Counted from the stretch's first letter, positions 35,291 to 44,493 are shown. The stretch is 64,000 nt of DNA from Emticicia sp037153985 (GCF_037153985.1 NZ_JBBAYI010000003.1:124001-188000); one strand, 5' to 3'. A program made the numbers and translations. Notes: generated by a model not told the origin, from the letters alone.

Positions 35291-38200
35291 ATGAATCAAA
35301 CTGAAAAAGCTAACAGAATCAATAATATACTTATTATAGGTGCTATCGGTATTTTATTTGTTCTGTTTATTCGCTTACATTTTAATTTGCAGCCTAACCT
35401 TGCCAAAACACAACAAGATTATGCCGAAGGGCGCGCAATCAATCTGGCAGAGGGATTAGATAGCGAGGCTCTGAAAAAAATTCTACGGAATTATTACCCC
35501 GACGACAAAGATATTACGCTCATTGCAGATTCATTATCGGCTAAGGTTGCTGAACATAAACAACTTGAAAACCTCGGAGCTATTAACAAACGTGATTTCC
35601 AGATTCTGGCACCTACCGCTATAAAAAGCCCCATAGGTGGGAAGGATTTTCAGAGTCGTTTGGAGGTTTCTCGGCAAAGAATGGGCTTTGATGAGAAACT
35701 CTACGAACAAGAGTTATTGTCCCCAAAGCATTATCCGTCTGAAGTTGGTCAGGCCGGAAGCCTAAGTATTAGTGGAACAGTACACCAGAAAGAGGATGGC
35801 CAGCCAATGACAGGTATTCTTGTACAACTAAGGAAACACAGCCAGAGCCTGACCGACGAAATTGCCCCTGAAGAAAATATATATGCCCGAACCGATGCCA
35901 ATGGCAAGTTTATTTTTCGAGGTTTATCTCAGGATTCTTCTTACAGTGTTATTCCTCTTAAACCCGGTCTGGAGTTTGGCACTCGGCAAGGAACTATCGA
36001 CGGCGGCCTTACCAAAGACCTTGACTTTAGTTTTATTGGGCAGCCTCATAAAATCAGGCTTATTGGCTCAACTGTTTACAGCCAGCTTAAAGACGACAAA
36101 GTTTTAACTGTACGTACCCCAAAGGCTTTTAATCAGGCATACCTTAACCTTATTATTATCTTTTTCAGTCTGTTCGGAGGCTTATATATCTTCTGGAGCT
36201 ATACCCGTTTTTTTCAAGATGCTACCCTACTAGCTATTCTGATGCTCTTGACGGGTATTTCGCTGGTGATACTGTTCAGCATTCAAAACCCTTTACAAGA
36301 CACCCTCTATGGGTATCATACTCTGTGGGGTATTGGCTTGGGTTTAGTAGGTATGGTGATGGTTTCTTATTTACCAATCAGCAAATGGTATACCCGCTTA
36401 TGGTATTTTGATATACTAAGCAATGTCAGGTATAAATCTCTTTTTAAAGGCCAATTGGGCAATACTATTGACAAGAACACCTATCAGCTACAAGGCTTTA
36501 CATGGTTGGCTCTGGGCCTTATAATGGCCTTAACAGTCATGATTTGGGGCAGAGGCCCCGAAGGAAGTGGCGTAAAAGTTAACTTGTCGATTGCAGGAGT
36601 TGATGTTCAGCCAAGCGAATTAACCAAGTATTTTCTACTGGTATTTTTTGCCTGCTTTTTTGCTGCTAACGAAAAAAACATCCGAAGCCTAAGCGATGCC
36701 CGATGGCGTTTCTGGGCCAATATAGGTGTGTTGGCCGGAACACTGGCTTTGATTCTGATTTATTTAAAAATGGGTGATATGGGCCCTGCTCTGGTCGTTT
36801 GTTTCACTTTTCTGTTTTTTTACAGCATTGCTCGAGGTAATTTAATTGTTACACTCTGCACTGGGCTGATATACGCTCTTTTATTGAAGTTTCTGCCTAG
36901 CCCACTATTGGCTACTATTATTACGCTTGTGATAGCCATAGGTTGGCTAATAGGCAAAAAGCTTTTTCAGACCACGCGGCTGTTATGGTGGTGGTCAATC
37001 TTTGCCGAAGCTCCTGTTATTCTTATGATTATCATTGCAGCTTTTACCTTTGGTGACAAGATTCCATCAGTAGGCGAACGTCTTGCTCAACGGAAAGAGA
37101 TGTGGCTTAACCCGTGGAATAACAATGTAGAAGGTGGCGGTGGCGACCATCTGGCCCATGCTTACTGGACACTCTCATCGGGTGGTATTGCAGGTCAAGG
37201 GCCAGGAAAAGGATTTGCCAATACTATGCCCGCCGCACATACCGATATGATATTGCCGAGTATTGGCGAAGAACTAGGCTTTTTTGGTCTTTTATCTATA
37301 TTTTTATTGTTTGGTATATTAATACACCGTATTATTTTATATGCCCGTCGGGCAGGACAGCCCTTTGCTTTTTACCTCTGTACAGGCATTGCTTTATCAT
37401 TGGGTATACAGTTTTTCATTATAGCTTGTGGCTCCATAGGTTTATTACCTCTAACAGGTATCAGCGTCCCGTTCCTGAGTTACGGAAAAGTCTCTCTGAT
37501 TGTAAATCTTGCCGCTATGGGTATTGTAATAGGCGTTTCCCGACTAGAAGCAACAGAGGTTCAGCAAAAGCACATCCATGCAAACTATGACCCAGTTATT
37601 TTTGCCACAATTGTTAGTTGTTTTGTCGGAGTTATCATTTTAACGATACAACTTTTAAACATTCAGCTTATTTCTTCCAGAAAATATATTGTTCAGCCAG
37701 CCAGAGTCTTGAACCGTAATGGTTTACCTATATACAGTTATAATCCTCGCATCGAAATTTTCACAAAAGCACTGGCGGCAGGCAACATTTATGACCGTAA
37801 TAATCTGGTTTTAGCTACCAGTTCGTTAGAAACCATCAAAGCTAATCAGGACTCTTTGCTTAATTCGGGGCTGAGTTCAGACCAGTTAGCGCAAGTGATG
37901 CGAAAAAAGGCGAGCAGATATTATCCGTTTGAAGCCCACACATTCTTCTGGACGGGCGACTTTAACACCAAATTGCTGTGGTCGCAGGCAGGCGGATACT
38001 TTGCCGAGGCAAGGCATTTGTCCGAACTACGTGGCTTTGATACCAAACCCGAAAAATCTGCAATTATTACAACCCGTTTCAGACCAAACCGTTTCTCAAA
38101 ACCTATCAGTAAAGAAGTAACCGTTGTAGCCTACGATTATTCGGTATTAGCCGATATGATGAAAGAAGGGCTGGAAAGTGAACAGATAGCTTCTTTACGT

Positions 38201-39313
38201 GCCAAAAACCGCGATATACAACTGAGCATTGATGCCTCCTTGCAGGTGGCAATACAAGCAGCTATTGAAAGCTCTGAATTTAAAAATAAAAGAGTATCGG
38301 TAGTTGTTTTAGATGCCAGTACGGGGGATGTGCTTGCTTCGGCTATTAACCCTCTGCCTAACCTGAAAGCCCCTGACGAAATGGTGTTGTCAGAAAAAGA
38401 AATTTATCACCTGAATCATCTTATTGCTGAACGAGATTTAGGAATGACCTACGCCACAGCCCCGGGCTCTACGGCTAAAATATTAACGGCAATGGCAGCC
38501 TTTAATAAACTGGGTAGTAAAGCCTCGGATATTCGTTATGATAGATTCGATTATATTATTCGGGCTGACGAACCTAAAGCAAATATTGACATGAGAAAAG
38601 CTATTGTGGAATCAAGCAATATTTATTTCATACAGCTAGCTAATGATAATAAACTTGATAATGAAATGGCCGATTTATACCTCTCCACAGGTATGAATAT
38701 CGACTACGTGGGCGGATATTATTTTCATGACACACATACGCCACAAAATCGGGAAAGTTTCTTGAAACATTGGACTGACTCTTCTTTTGTAAAAAACAGA
38801 GACTTTTACACGAAGTTTCAGGGAAAGAAAAAATACAGCAGCGAGTTTTCGGGTTTATCTTGGGGGCAAGGCCAACTTACGGCTACGCCTGTTTCGTTGG
38901 CACGTATGGCAGGGACTATTGCCAATAATGGCATTTTTCAGCCTTCAAGATACATACTACAAAAAGGGGGCATAAAGCAAAAAATAGCCACTGGCATTGC
39001 CTTAGCAAAAGAAACCGATTATGCCGAACAACTAACATCATTTATGATAGACCAATCGAATGGAGAAGGGAAAGCCCCCAAAATAAGCATCAGCAAGGTA
39101 GCTGGTAAATCTGGTACACCCGAAAGGCGAATCAATGGTCGTAAACGATATGACGGATGGTATGTATTTTTTGCCCCTACTCCTTCGGGCGACTCTCATA
39201 CTGTAACCTGTGTCAGAATCGAGCTTGGAGAATCATCAGCTAAGGCTATTAAACTAGCTAACGAACATATAGCCCCCATTTTAAAACAAAAAGGATACTT
39301 AGGAACATTTTAA
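35291..39313 (+). CDS. SEDS (RodA/FtsW) glycosyltransferase fused to class B penicillin-binding protein
   Basis: 1340 residues joining both halves of a peptidoglycan synthase. Layout: membrane helix (about 12-28); periplasmic segment to 283 containing a carboxypeptidase-regulatory-like beta-sandwich (about 157-247, SISGTVHQKEDGQPMTGILV); polytopic SEDS domain (about 283-765) with VQPSELTKYFLL and HTDMILPSIGEELGFFG, whose Asp652 matches the essential SEDS Asp; a further helix (about 772-793); the class B pedestal motif AGNIYDRNNLVLA near 828; and the transpeptidase with Ser1060-T-A-Lys1063, Ser1108-S-Asn1110 and Lys1273-SGT. All catalytic motifs are intact. SEDS and PBP2/PBP3 are normally separate proteins. 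Sits between kinases and an FHA gene. Confidence 0.93.
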   Translation: MNQTEKANRINNILIIGAIGILFVLFIRLHFNLQPNLAKTQQDYAEGRAINLAEGLDSEALKKILRNYYPDDKDITLIADSLSAKVAEHKQLENLGAINKRDFQILAPTAIKSPIGGKDFQSRLEVSRQRMGFDEKLYEQELLSPKHYPSEVGQAGSLSISGTVHQKEDGQPMTGILVQLRKHSQSLTDEIAPEENIYARTDANGKFIFRGLSQDSSYSVIPLKPGLEFGTRQGTIDGGLTKDLDFSFIGQPHKIRLIGSTVYSQLKDDKVLTVRTPKAFNQAYLNLIIIFFSLFGGLYIFWSYTRFFQDATLLAILMLLTGISLVILFSIQNPLQDTLYGYHTLWGIGLGLVGMVMVSYLPISKWYTRLWYFDILSNVRYKSLFKGQLGNTIDKNTYQLQGFTWLALGLIMALTVMIWGRGPEGSGVKVNLSIAGVDVQPSELTKYFLLVFFACFFAANEKNIRSLSDARWRFWANIGVLAGTLALILIYLKMGDMGPALVVCFTFLFFYSIARGNLIVTLCTGLIYALLLKFLPSPLLATIITLVIAIGWLIGKKLFQTTRLLWWWSIFAEAPVILMIIIAAFTFGDKIPSVGERLAQRKEMWLNPWNNNVEGGGGDHLAHAYWTLSSGGIAGQGPGKGFANTMPAAHTDMILPSIGEELGFFGLLSIFLLFGILIHRIILYARRAGQPFAFYLCTGIALSLGIQFFIIACGSIGLLPLTGISVPFLSYGKVSLIVNLAAMGIVIGVSRLEATEVQQKHIHANYDPVIFATIVSCFVGVIILTIQLLNIQLISSRKYIVQPARVLNRNGLPIYSYNPRIEIFTKALAAGNIYDRNNLVLATSSLETIKANQDSLLNSGLSSDQLAQVMRKKASRYYPFEAHTFFWTGDFNTKLLWSQAGGYFAEARHLSELRGFDTKPEKSAIITTRFRPNRFSKPISKEVTVVAYDYSVLADMMKEGLESEQIASLRAKNRDIQLSIDASLQVAIQAAIESSEFKNKRVSVVVLDASTGDVLASAINPLPNLKAPDEMVLSEKEIYHLNHLIAERDLGMTYATAPGSTAKILTAMAAFNKLGSKASDIRYDRFDYIIRADEPKANIDMRKAIVESSNIYFIQLANDNKLDNEMADLYLSTGMNIDYVGGYYFHDTHTPQNRESFLKHWTDSSFVKNRDFYTKFQGKKKYSSEFSGLSWGQGQLTATPVSLARMAGTIANNGIFQPSRYILQKGGIKQKIATGIALAKETDYAEQLTSFMIDQSNGEGKAPKISISKVAGKSGTPERRINGRKRYDGWYVFFAPTPSGDSHTVTCVRIELGESSAKAIKLANEHIAPILKQKGYLGTF

Positions 39314-39323
39314 TAAACCTACC

Positions 39324-40247
39324 ATGAAACTTCTGAGCCAGCTAAAAAAAATCCTTAATATTGTTCCTGAAAATGAGCAGGAAGCATCTTTTGGCATCGA
39401 AACACCACCCCGTCAGGAACCAACCCCTAACGCCAAAAAAGGTATTGAACCACCGGCTATGCCCCCTGCCCCACAAAAACGCAATGAAATATGCAGGTTT
39501 ATTCTGAAATCTCTCAAACCATACATTGATGAAAAAGAAAGTATAGGCACAGGCTTAAAACTCTATGTTTTATGTAAAACTACCGAAGAACTGGAAATTA
39601 CACGTGTAGCATTATTTGAGGAATTACCAAGTAAGTTTAAAAATGATATACTACAAAAAGAATTAGCCGATAACTATATTCGGCTTAGCTCTGACTGGAC
39701 TTTTGAATTTGTGATTGTTCAGGATACACTGCCTGCTTGCAGGTTTTCGGAAGGCAACTTTGGTCTTGATATTCTGAAAAACCAGTCGGCATTAAAAGAT
39801 ACTGCCAAAGCCTACCTTGCTAGCATTATTGTACTTGATGGGCAAGCCTCGCAACAAACGTATGTTCTAAACCCAGACCAGAAGATAGAGTTCAGGATTG
39901 GGCGCGGATACCGACCCAGACTCAATTCGGGCCGTACAAGAATCAATGATATTGTTTTTCTGGAGAAAGACGACACTCAGTATGACGAAACCAAAGGAGA
40001 TAAAAGCCTTTCGGTGAGCCGGAATCATGCTACTATTAAATTTGACAAATCGGCTAGAAAATACTTTTTATATGTTGATGAAGGAGGCTTGCCTCAAAGC
40101 CATAACCGAACAAAAATTTTAAAAGAAAACAATACGACCTTAAAATTACAGGTTTTGGGAATGCCTTATGAGCTAATGTTCGGGGACGAAATTGAACTAG
40201 GCGACGGCGCCTTAATTGCCTTTTCGGCTTATGAAGGAGAGCTATAA
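39324..40247 (+). CDS. FHA-domain protein, last gene of the kinase/peptidoglycan operon
   Basis: 307-residue cytoplasmic protein, 10 bases after the SEDS-PBP gene. A Pro-rich N-terminal linker (EPPAMPPAPQK) leads into a region (about 50-165, including YIRLSSDWTFEFVIV) that matches in layout the N-terminal half of the FHA protein at 29350 (IASNWVFQF). The C-terminal FHA domain (about 175-305) is more canonical than that one: FRIGRGY, NDIVFLE, VSRNHATIKF and SHNRTKI cover the phosphothreonine-binding Arg, Ser and Asn. The two FHA proteins bracket the operon and look like diverged paralogues. Expected role: docking to phosphorylated kinase or synthase. Confidence 0.82.
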   Translation: MKLLSQLKKILNIVPENEQEASFGIETPPRQEPTPNAKKGIEPPAMPPAPQKRNEICRFILKSLKPYIDEKESIGTGLKLYVLCKTTEELEITRVALFEELPSKFKNDILQKELADNYIRLSSDWTFEFVIVQDTLPACRFSEGNFGLDILKNQSALKDTAKAYLASIIVLDGQASQQTYVLNPDQKIEFRIGRGYRPRLNSGRTRINDIVFLEKDDTQYDETKGDKSLSVSRNHATIKFDKSARKYFLYVDEGGLPQSHNRTKILKENNTTLKLQVLGMPYELMFGDEIELGDGALIAFSAYEGEL

Positions 40248-40488
40248 TTCTCTTTTACTACATATAGTGCAAAAGCCTAAATGAGTGGCTACAATATACG
40301 TAAAAGCCTGATAAAAAATATGTTAGCCTAATTGAGTTTGGATAGAAATTTGCTATAAGATAAAGATAGATTCATGGAAAGCATGCCAGTTTTTCATGAA
40401 AAATTAAAATTATACGAGTATGGATTCGCAGATATATTATAACTGCCTGTGTGTAGGTTCTATCTTTATTAACTAAAATAACTTTTGC

Positions 40489-40722
40489 ATGAAAATTTCC
40501 ATCCAACCTCCAAATCGGTCGTTAAGTCTGGCCGACGGGCTTCTTGCCGAAATTAATCGCGTCCAGAGCCTTATAAATCTTTATGAGTCTTTACCCGATA
40601 ATATCGGCCTTTCGGGTGCGCTGAAATTACAGAACCATATCCAGAATGCCGAAAAGGCTATTCAAGATAATGATATTTTTCAGATGCTTCAGTTTTATTC
40701 CATTCTCAAAGACTGCCATTAA
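40489..40722 (+). CDS. Small protein of unknown function, 77 residues
   Basis: Not recognised. The sequence is soluble, largely helical by composition (SLADGLLAEINRVQSLINLY, LKLQNHIQNAEKAIQDND) and without membrane segment or signal. Codon use resembles its neighbours. It lies 240 bases after the FHA gene and 48 before the next ATG, so it may share a transcript with the HAD-like gene. The upstream region contains AGCCTAA-type repeats at 40274, 40305 and 40325. Confidence 0.55.
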   Translation: MKISIQPPNRSLSLADGLLAEINRVQSLINLYESLPDNIGLSGALKLQNHIQNAEKAIQDNDIFQMLQFYSILKDCH

Positions 40723-40740
40723 CGTATGTCTGGTTTTTGT

Positions 40741-40748
40741 TATATTTG
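40741..40748 (+). promoter_or_regulatory. Candidate -7 element before the HAD-like gene
   Basis: TATATTTG matches TAnnTTTG, 21 bases before ATG 40770. No TTTG is found at the right distance upstream, so support is partial. Confidence 0.35.
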
Positions 40749-40769
40749 TTCATAACCATACTATTACAA

Positions 40770-41171
40770 ATGAACGACGAGATAACCATCTGGCTTGATT
40801 TTGATGGGACTATTGTTGAGCACGCGTATCCGCATATAGGTATGCTCAACCCACACGCCATTGAAGTTATCAGTAAACTTCATGAGAAGGGGCATCATAT
40901 TATATTGAATACCAAACGGATTGAACTTGCGAATAATAGCTTTACAGAAGCAACCGATTTTTTAATACACCATCATGTACCTGTAAGAGAATATTCTCCG
41001 CAAAAATATTACCCTACGGCATTTAATCCGAAAACCTTTGCCCTGAACAACGAAGTATTTATTGATGATATAGCTACGGGGATTCCGCTCATACCTTGCC
41101 GAGAAATTAATGGTCAGATGGTTGACTGGCTAACGCTGGAAAAAATATTCCTGAATTATGGCCTACTTTAA
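40770..41171 (+). CDS. HAD-like phosphatase-family small protein
   Basis: 133 residues from ATG 40770. HAD motif I is present as WLDFDGTIVE (Asp10 nucleophile, Asp12), followed by a motif II-like ILNTKR and a motif IV-like EVFIDDIATG. No cap domain, so it belongs to the short minimal HAD proteins similar to those found next to phage or nucleotide genes; the substrate is unknown. The frame is open further upstream to an ATG at 40737, but TATATTTG at 40741-40748 fits a -7 promoter element, which would put transcription start inside that longer version and favours 40770. Confidence 0.75.
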   Translation: MNDEITIWLDFDGTIVEHAYPHIGMLNPHAIEVISKLHEKGHHIILNTKRIELANNSFTEATDFLIHHHVPVREYSPQKYYPTAFNPKTFALNNEVFIDDIATGIPLIPCREINGQMVDWLTLEKIFLNYGLL

Positions 41172-41193
41172 GCCTTAAAAACGAATGATTTGG

Positions 41194-41229
41194 GGTCTTT
41201 CATGGGGCAATATAACCCAATGAAAGACC
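41194..41229. terminator. Bidirectional terminator
   Basis: GGTCTTTCAT (41194-41203) pairs with ATGAAAGACC (41220-41229); the stem extends inward through GGG/CCC with one mismatch. It separates the convergent HAD-like and Sde182-type genes. Confidence 0.7.
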
Positions 41230-41240
41230 AATCATGTTTA

Positions 41241-42749
41241 TTATTCAACTATCTGTAAGATTACGCGCTGATAACGAATCAACGAGGGTATTCCGTTATC
41301 TTTTCCTTCCACAATTATATGAATAGTATCACCAGCTTTTGCAGTAGCCGGCACTTCAATATGAGCTATATGTTGCTTTTGTATAATGCTTACTTTTTCG
41401 GGTGACGTACCTGCTTCGGCATATTGCCAGAAACTGAAAGCCACAGTGTTAGCATCAGGGTCAGTGTAGGAAGCCGTTATCATTAATTTTTCACCTGCTT
41501 TTACTTTCCTTATGTTTCCTTCTCTGGTAGTAATTTTAGGAGCGTGGTTTGCTTCTTTATAAGATTTTATGCACCAGTCGGCACGAGCGGCAAAATCTAG
41601 TTGCAGAGCTTCAATCCAGCGTGTTTGCGGAAATGACGCATCTTGTTTTTTGGTAAAGTAGTTATAATCTGTCAGGTTAGCGTTATCTTCCCAACGATTC
41701 GGATTAGTGGTTGATTGCACCATTCTGCCTCCCCAACCACCATATTCAGGGTTATTAAGGTTCATAAGCCCAACATCCAGTAGTTGAAAATAAGCAGGCG
41801 AGTCTCCTTCCGAAATAAAATCAAACTGCGTCATTTTATTTTTATTCATATCCTCGAGCGTTCCTTGTGTATGTTCGGGGTCACCTACAATTTTTTTTCC
41901 ATCTCCCCAAGAGTAATATTTAGCTAGTAATGGCCCGTGGTTATGAATAATATTCTTACTCATAAAACCACCCCTAAGGAATGGCTGTAATTCGGTAGGC
42001 ACGACGAATGTCCACGGGTAGGCCAGACACCAGAACTGGTTGGCATTATAAAAAACCCTTATGTTGGGCCAATGAGGTTCCACATACTTTTTGTAGGTGG
42101 CATCTTGGTCAAGAACAGTATATATAATTGCTTTTTTTGATACCTTTTCATAAATCTGCGACCAGTTGGCCTTCCCTTTATATGTTTCTTCGATTGATTT
42201 CAAGGCACGGGCAATTGTGTTGGTGCCTCCCCATACCTGCAAATACACAGGCTGAGGATTATTATCTAACAATACATCCTTAATTAACTCTGAGCCCTCG
42301 GTTACTTTAATCATTTCTCCTTCAAAGTCAATATTACCCACTTTAACCAGTTGCTTTAAAGCCTCAGCGGTGGGGTATCCTTGTGCGTGTCTGGCAAGAT
42401 TAGGCTGCACTTTGGCATACTCCTGCAATAACTCTTGCATCCATGTGGTACCGGGCCAACGGAGTTCGGTTCTTTCTCCATAACGTTTAGCCGTAGACTC
42501 CATTTCAGATGTAAATCTGGTACCTTTTTCGTCACCTTTATAATGCCATTGAGAACTACTATAAATCAGCCCTTCCAGCTTAAATTCATTAGCATATAAC
42601 AGCATCCTTATAAAGGAGTCCACATCATCCAGTTCGCCATCAGTTGTCACAATCGTCCGCGGCTTTACTGGAGTCTGCGCGAGAACCATTTGTACTGACC
42701 CTAAAATACCTAAACTCACAACAAAAGCAACAAATGTTTTTATTTTCAT
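41241..42749 (-). CDS. Sde182-type nucleoside-hydrolase-like exoprotein (DUF1593) 1
   Basis: 502 residues from ATG 42749, which gives the signal peptide MKIKTFVAFVVSLGILGSVQ...LAQ; an ATG eight codons earlier is possible. The N-terminal domain is nucleoside-hydrolase-like with the Asp cluster IVTTDGELDDVDSF and the VYLQVWGGTNTIARAL block. The C-terminal 90 residues form the Ig-like domain of the family (KAGEKLMITASYTDPDANTVAFSFWQYAEAGT). Members were first noted as cellulose-binding proteins in Saccharophagus; whether they hydrolyse N- or O-ribosides or bind glycans is unsettled. Divergent from a paralogue at 43026. TAAGTTTG at 42828-42821 is a possible -7 element. Confidence 0.85.
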   Translation of the reverse strand: MKIKTFVAFVVSLGILGSVQMVLAQTPVKPRTIVTTDGELDDVDSFIRMLLYANEFKLEGLIYSSSQWHYKGDEKGTRFTSEMESTAKRYGERTELRWPGTTWMQELLQEYAKVQPNLARHAQGYPTAEALKQLVKVGNIDFEGEMIKVTEGSELIKDVLLDNNPQPVYLQVWGGTNTIARALKSIEETYKGKANWSQIYEKVSKKAIIYTVLDQDATYKKYVEPHWPNIRVFYNANQFWCLAYPWTFVVPTELQPFLRGGFMSKNIIHNHGPLLAKYYSWGDGKKIVGDPEHTQGTLEDMNKNKMTQFDFISEGDSPAYFQLLDVGLMNLNNPEYGGWGGRMVQSTTNPNRWEDNANLTDYNYFTKKQDASFPQTRWIEALQLDFAARADWCIKSYKEANHAPKITTREGNIRKVKAGEKLMITASYTDPDANTVAFSFWQYAEAGTSPEKVSIIQKQHIAHIEVPATAKAGDTIHIIVEGKDNGIPSLIRYQRVILQIVE

Positions 42750-43025
42750 ATTCTGGTTGGGTTTATTAAACATATCAGGCCGCTGACTACTAACTAAGTA
42801 TTTACAGGCAGCTTTTTAGGCAAACTTATCATAAATTATGCTGATATTTAATAAATTACTACTAGAAAATCTGTCTTTATCTTTATTGATTCTCAAGCAA
42901 TACATCTTTTCATTAAGCCCATTATAATGAGCAAAGAAAACTGGTTTATTTGAAATACCTGTATTAGCTTTGATACCTGAAAGAAGCATAGCTTTAGCGC
43001 GTACGCCCCTAATCTGAATTTTATT

Positions 43026-44456
43026 ATGAACATTACCTCTTACTTCTCCATGAAATACGTATCCTTCTTGCTTTTTATTTTATTTCTACAAACTGGATTA
43101 ATGGCCCAGAATCAGACAAAATTAAGAGTGGTAGTCTTGACTGACATTGAAGCCGACCCCGATGACTCACAGTCGATGGTTCGTTTTCTGACTTATGCCA
43201 ATCAATGGGATATTGAAGGCTTAATAGCAACTACCTCTATTCACCAGAAAAACTGGGCTGCCGTAGAAAGCATTCATGCTATTATTGATGCTTACGGAAA
43301 GGTACAACCCAATTTACTTAAACATGAAAGGGGGTATCCGACTGCCGCAGAATTAAAAACAAGAATAAAAAAAGGGCTTGAGAAATATGGCATGGAAGGT
43401 GTAGGTGAAGGTAAAGACTCAGAAGGCTCGGAATGGATTATCAGGGTATTAGAAAAAAACGATTCCCGCCCTGTATGGTTTTGTGTGTGGGGTGGCAGTA
43501 ATTGTCTGGCACAGGCACTCTGGAAAATAAAGCAGACCAAATCTACTACCGAAGCGCAGAAACTCTACGATAAGATACGTGTCAATACGATTTCAGACCA
43601 AGACGATTCAAATCCGTGGATTCGGAAGACTTTTCCTACTATATTTTTTACTGTTACTCCTGGTTATACTTACGAGAAAGCGACATGGAGGGGTATTAAT
43701 GCGCAGTCGGCAGGGTTTAATAATGCGGTTTTCTCGAATCAATGGTTAACTGAACATATTCAACAAGGGCATAGCGTATTAGGAACCATGTACCCTGATG
43801 TAGCCTATGGCATGGAAGGAGACACCCCTACTTTTTTAGGGTTAATTTCTAATGGACTTAATAACCCCGAACATCCGAATTATGGTGGCTGGGGAGGTAG
43901 GTATGAATTTTATACCCCCGTATTTGAAAAACCCAAGCCCAACCCGTACTTTAAAGTTCCGCATCAGGAAGAACCCGAAAGCCACCCTATATGGACCAAC
44001 GCTAATGATTCGTTGGTGTCGTCTGTTGATAAAAAAACTTATGTTGGCAATCTTGAAACAATTATGCGCTGGCGTGAAGATTTTCAAAATGATTTTGCCG
44101 CACGTATGGACTGGACCTACCAACCTTATACGGCGGCTAATCATCCGCCTGTTCCTAAACTAAATCATGCTGAAAATATCACAGTAAAATCGGGTGAGCA
44201 GTTTTTTCTGGATGCCAAAGGAACCACTGACCCCGACGGCGATGCGTTGAGCTATTTCTGGTTTCAGTATCGGGAAGCAGGTACTTATCAGGGCAATATC
44301 AGTTTTCGCCCGTATGCCCCCAATATGTATCGTGTACCATTTACAGCCCCTAAGGTTGAAACTCCGCAAACTATCCATTTCATTTTAAAAGTAAGCGACA
44401 AAGGCCAACCTGCATTAAGCAGATACAAAAGAGTGATTGCAACCATCATTCCGTAA
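43026..44456 (+). CDS. Sde182-type nucleoside-hydrolase-like exoprotein (DUF1593) 2
   Basis: 476 residues; ATG 43050 is an equally plausible start, giving the signal peptide MKYVSFLLFILFLQTGLMAQ. Asp cluster VVLTDIEADPDDSQSM, the block VWFCVWGGSNCLAQALWKI, the GGWGGRYEFY motif, and a C-terminal Ig-like domain with FFLDAKGTTDPDGDALSYFW. It keeps the same architecture as the divergent gene at 41241 but differs throughout, so the pair is an old duplication and probably handles related substrates under a shared 276-base control region. TAGCTTTG at 42965-42972 is a possible -7 element with no good partner. Confidence 0.85.
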   Translation: MNITSYFSMKYVSFLLFILFLQTGLMAQNQTKLRVVVLTDIEADPDDSQSMVRFLTYANQWDIEGLIATTSIHQKNWAAVESIHAIIDAYGKVQPNLLKHERGYPTAAELKTRIKKGLEKYGMEGVGEGKDSEGSEWIIRVLEKNDSRPVWFCVWGGSNCLAQALWKIKQTKSTTEAQKLYDKIRVNTISDQDDSNPWIRKTFPTIFFTVTPGYTYEKATWRGINAQSAGFNNAVFSNQWLTEHIQQGHSVLGTMYPDVAYGMEGDTPTFLGLISNGLNNPEHPNYGGWGGRYEFYTPVFEKPKPNPYFKVPHQEEPESHPIWTNANDSLVSSVDKKTYVGNLETIMRWREDFQNDFAARMDWTYQPYTAANHPPVPKLNHAENITVKSGEQFFLDAKGTTDPDGDALSYFWFQYREAGTYQGNISFRPYAPNMYRVPFTAPKVETPQTIHFILKVSDKGQPALSRYKRVIATIIP

Positions 44457-44463
44457 CGAAATC

Positions 44464-44491
44464 CTGTTCGCACTTTTACACGTGCGAACAG
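44464..44491. terminator. Bidirectional terminator
   Basis: Perfect 10-bp stem CTGTTCGCAC/GTGCGAACAG with an 8-base loop between convergent genes ending at 44456 and 44494; TTT follows on the plus strand. Confidence 0.75.
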
Positions 44492-44493
44492 TT

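Noticed and set aside
29350..40247. Type VI secretion signalling module (PpkA/PppA/Fha)
   Set aside because: Kinase, PP2C and FHA also occur together in T6SS loci, but no Tss, Hcp, VgrG or ClpV gene is present, and a SEDS-PBP synthase is embedded in the run.
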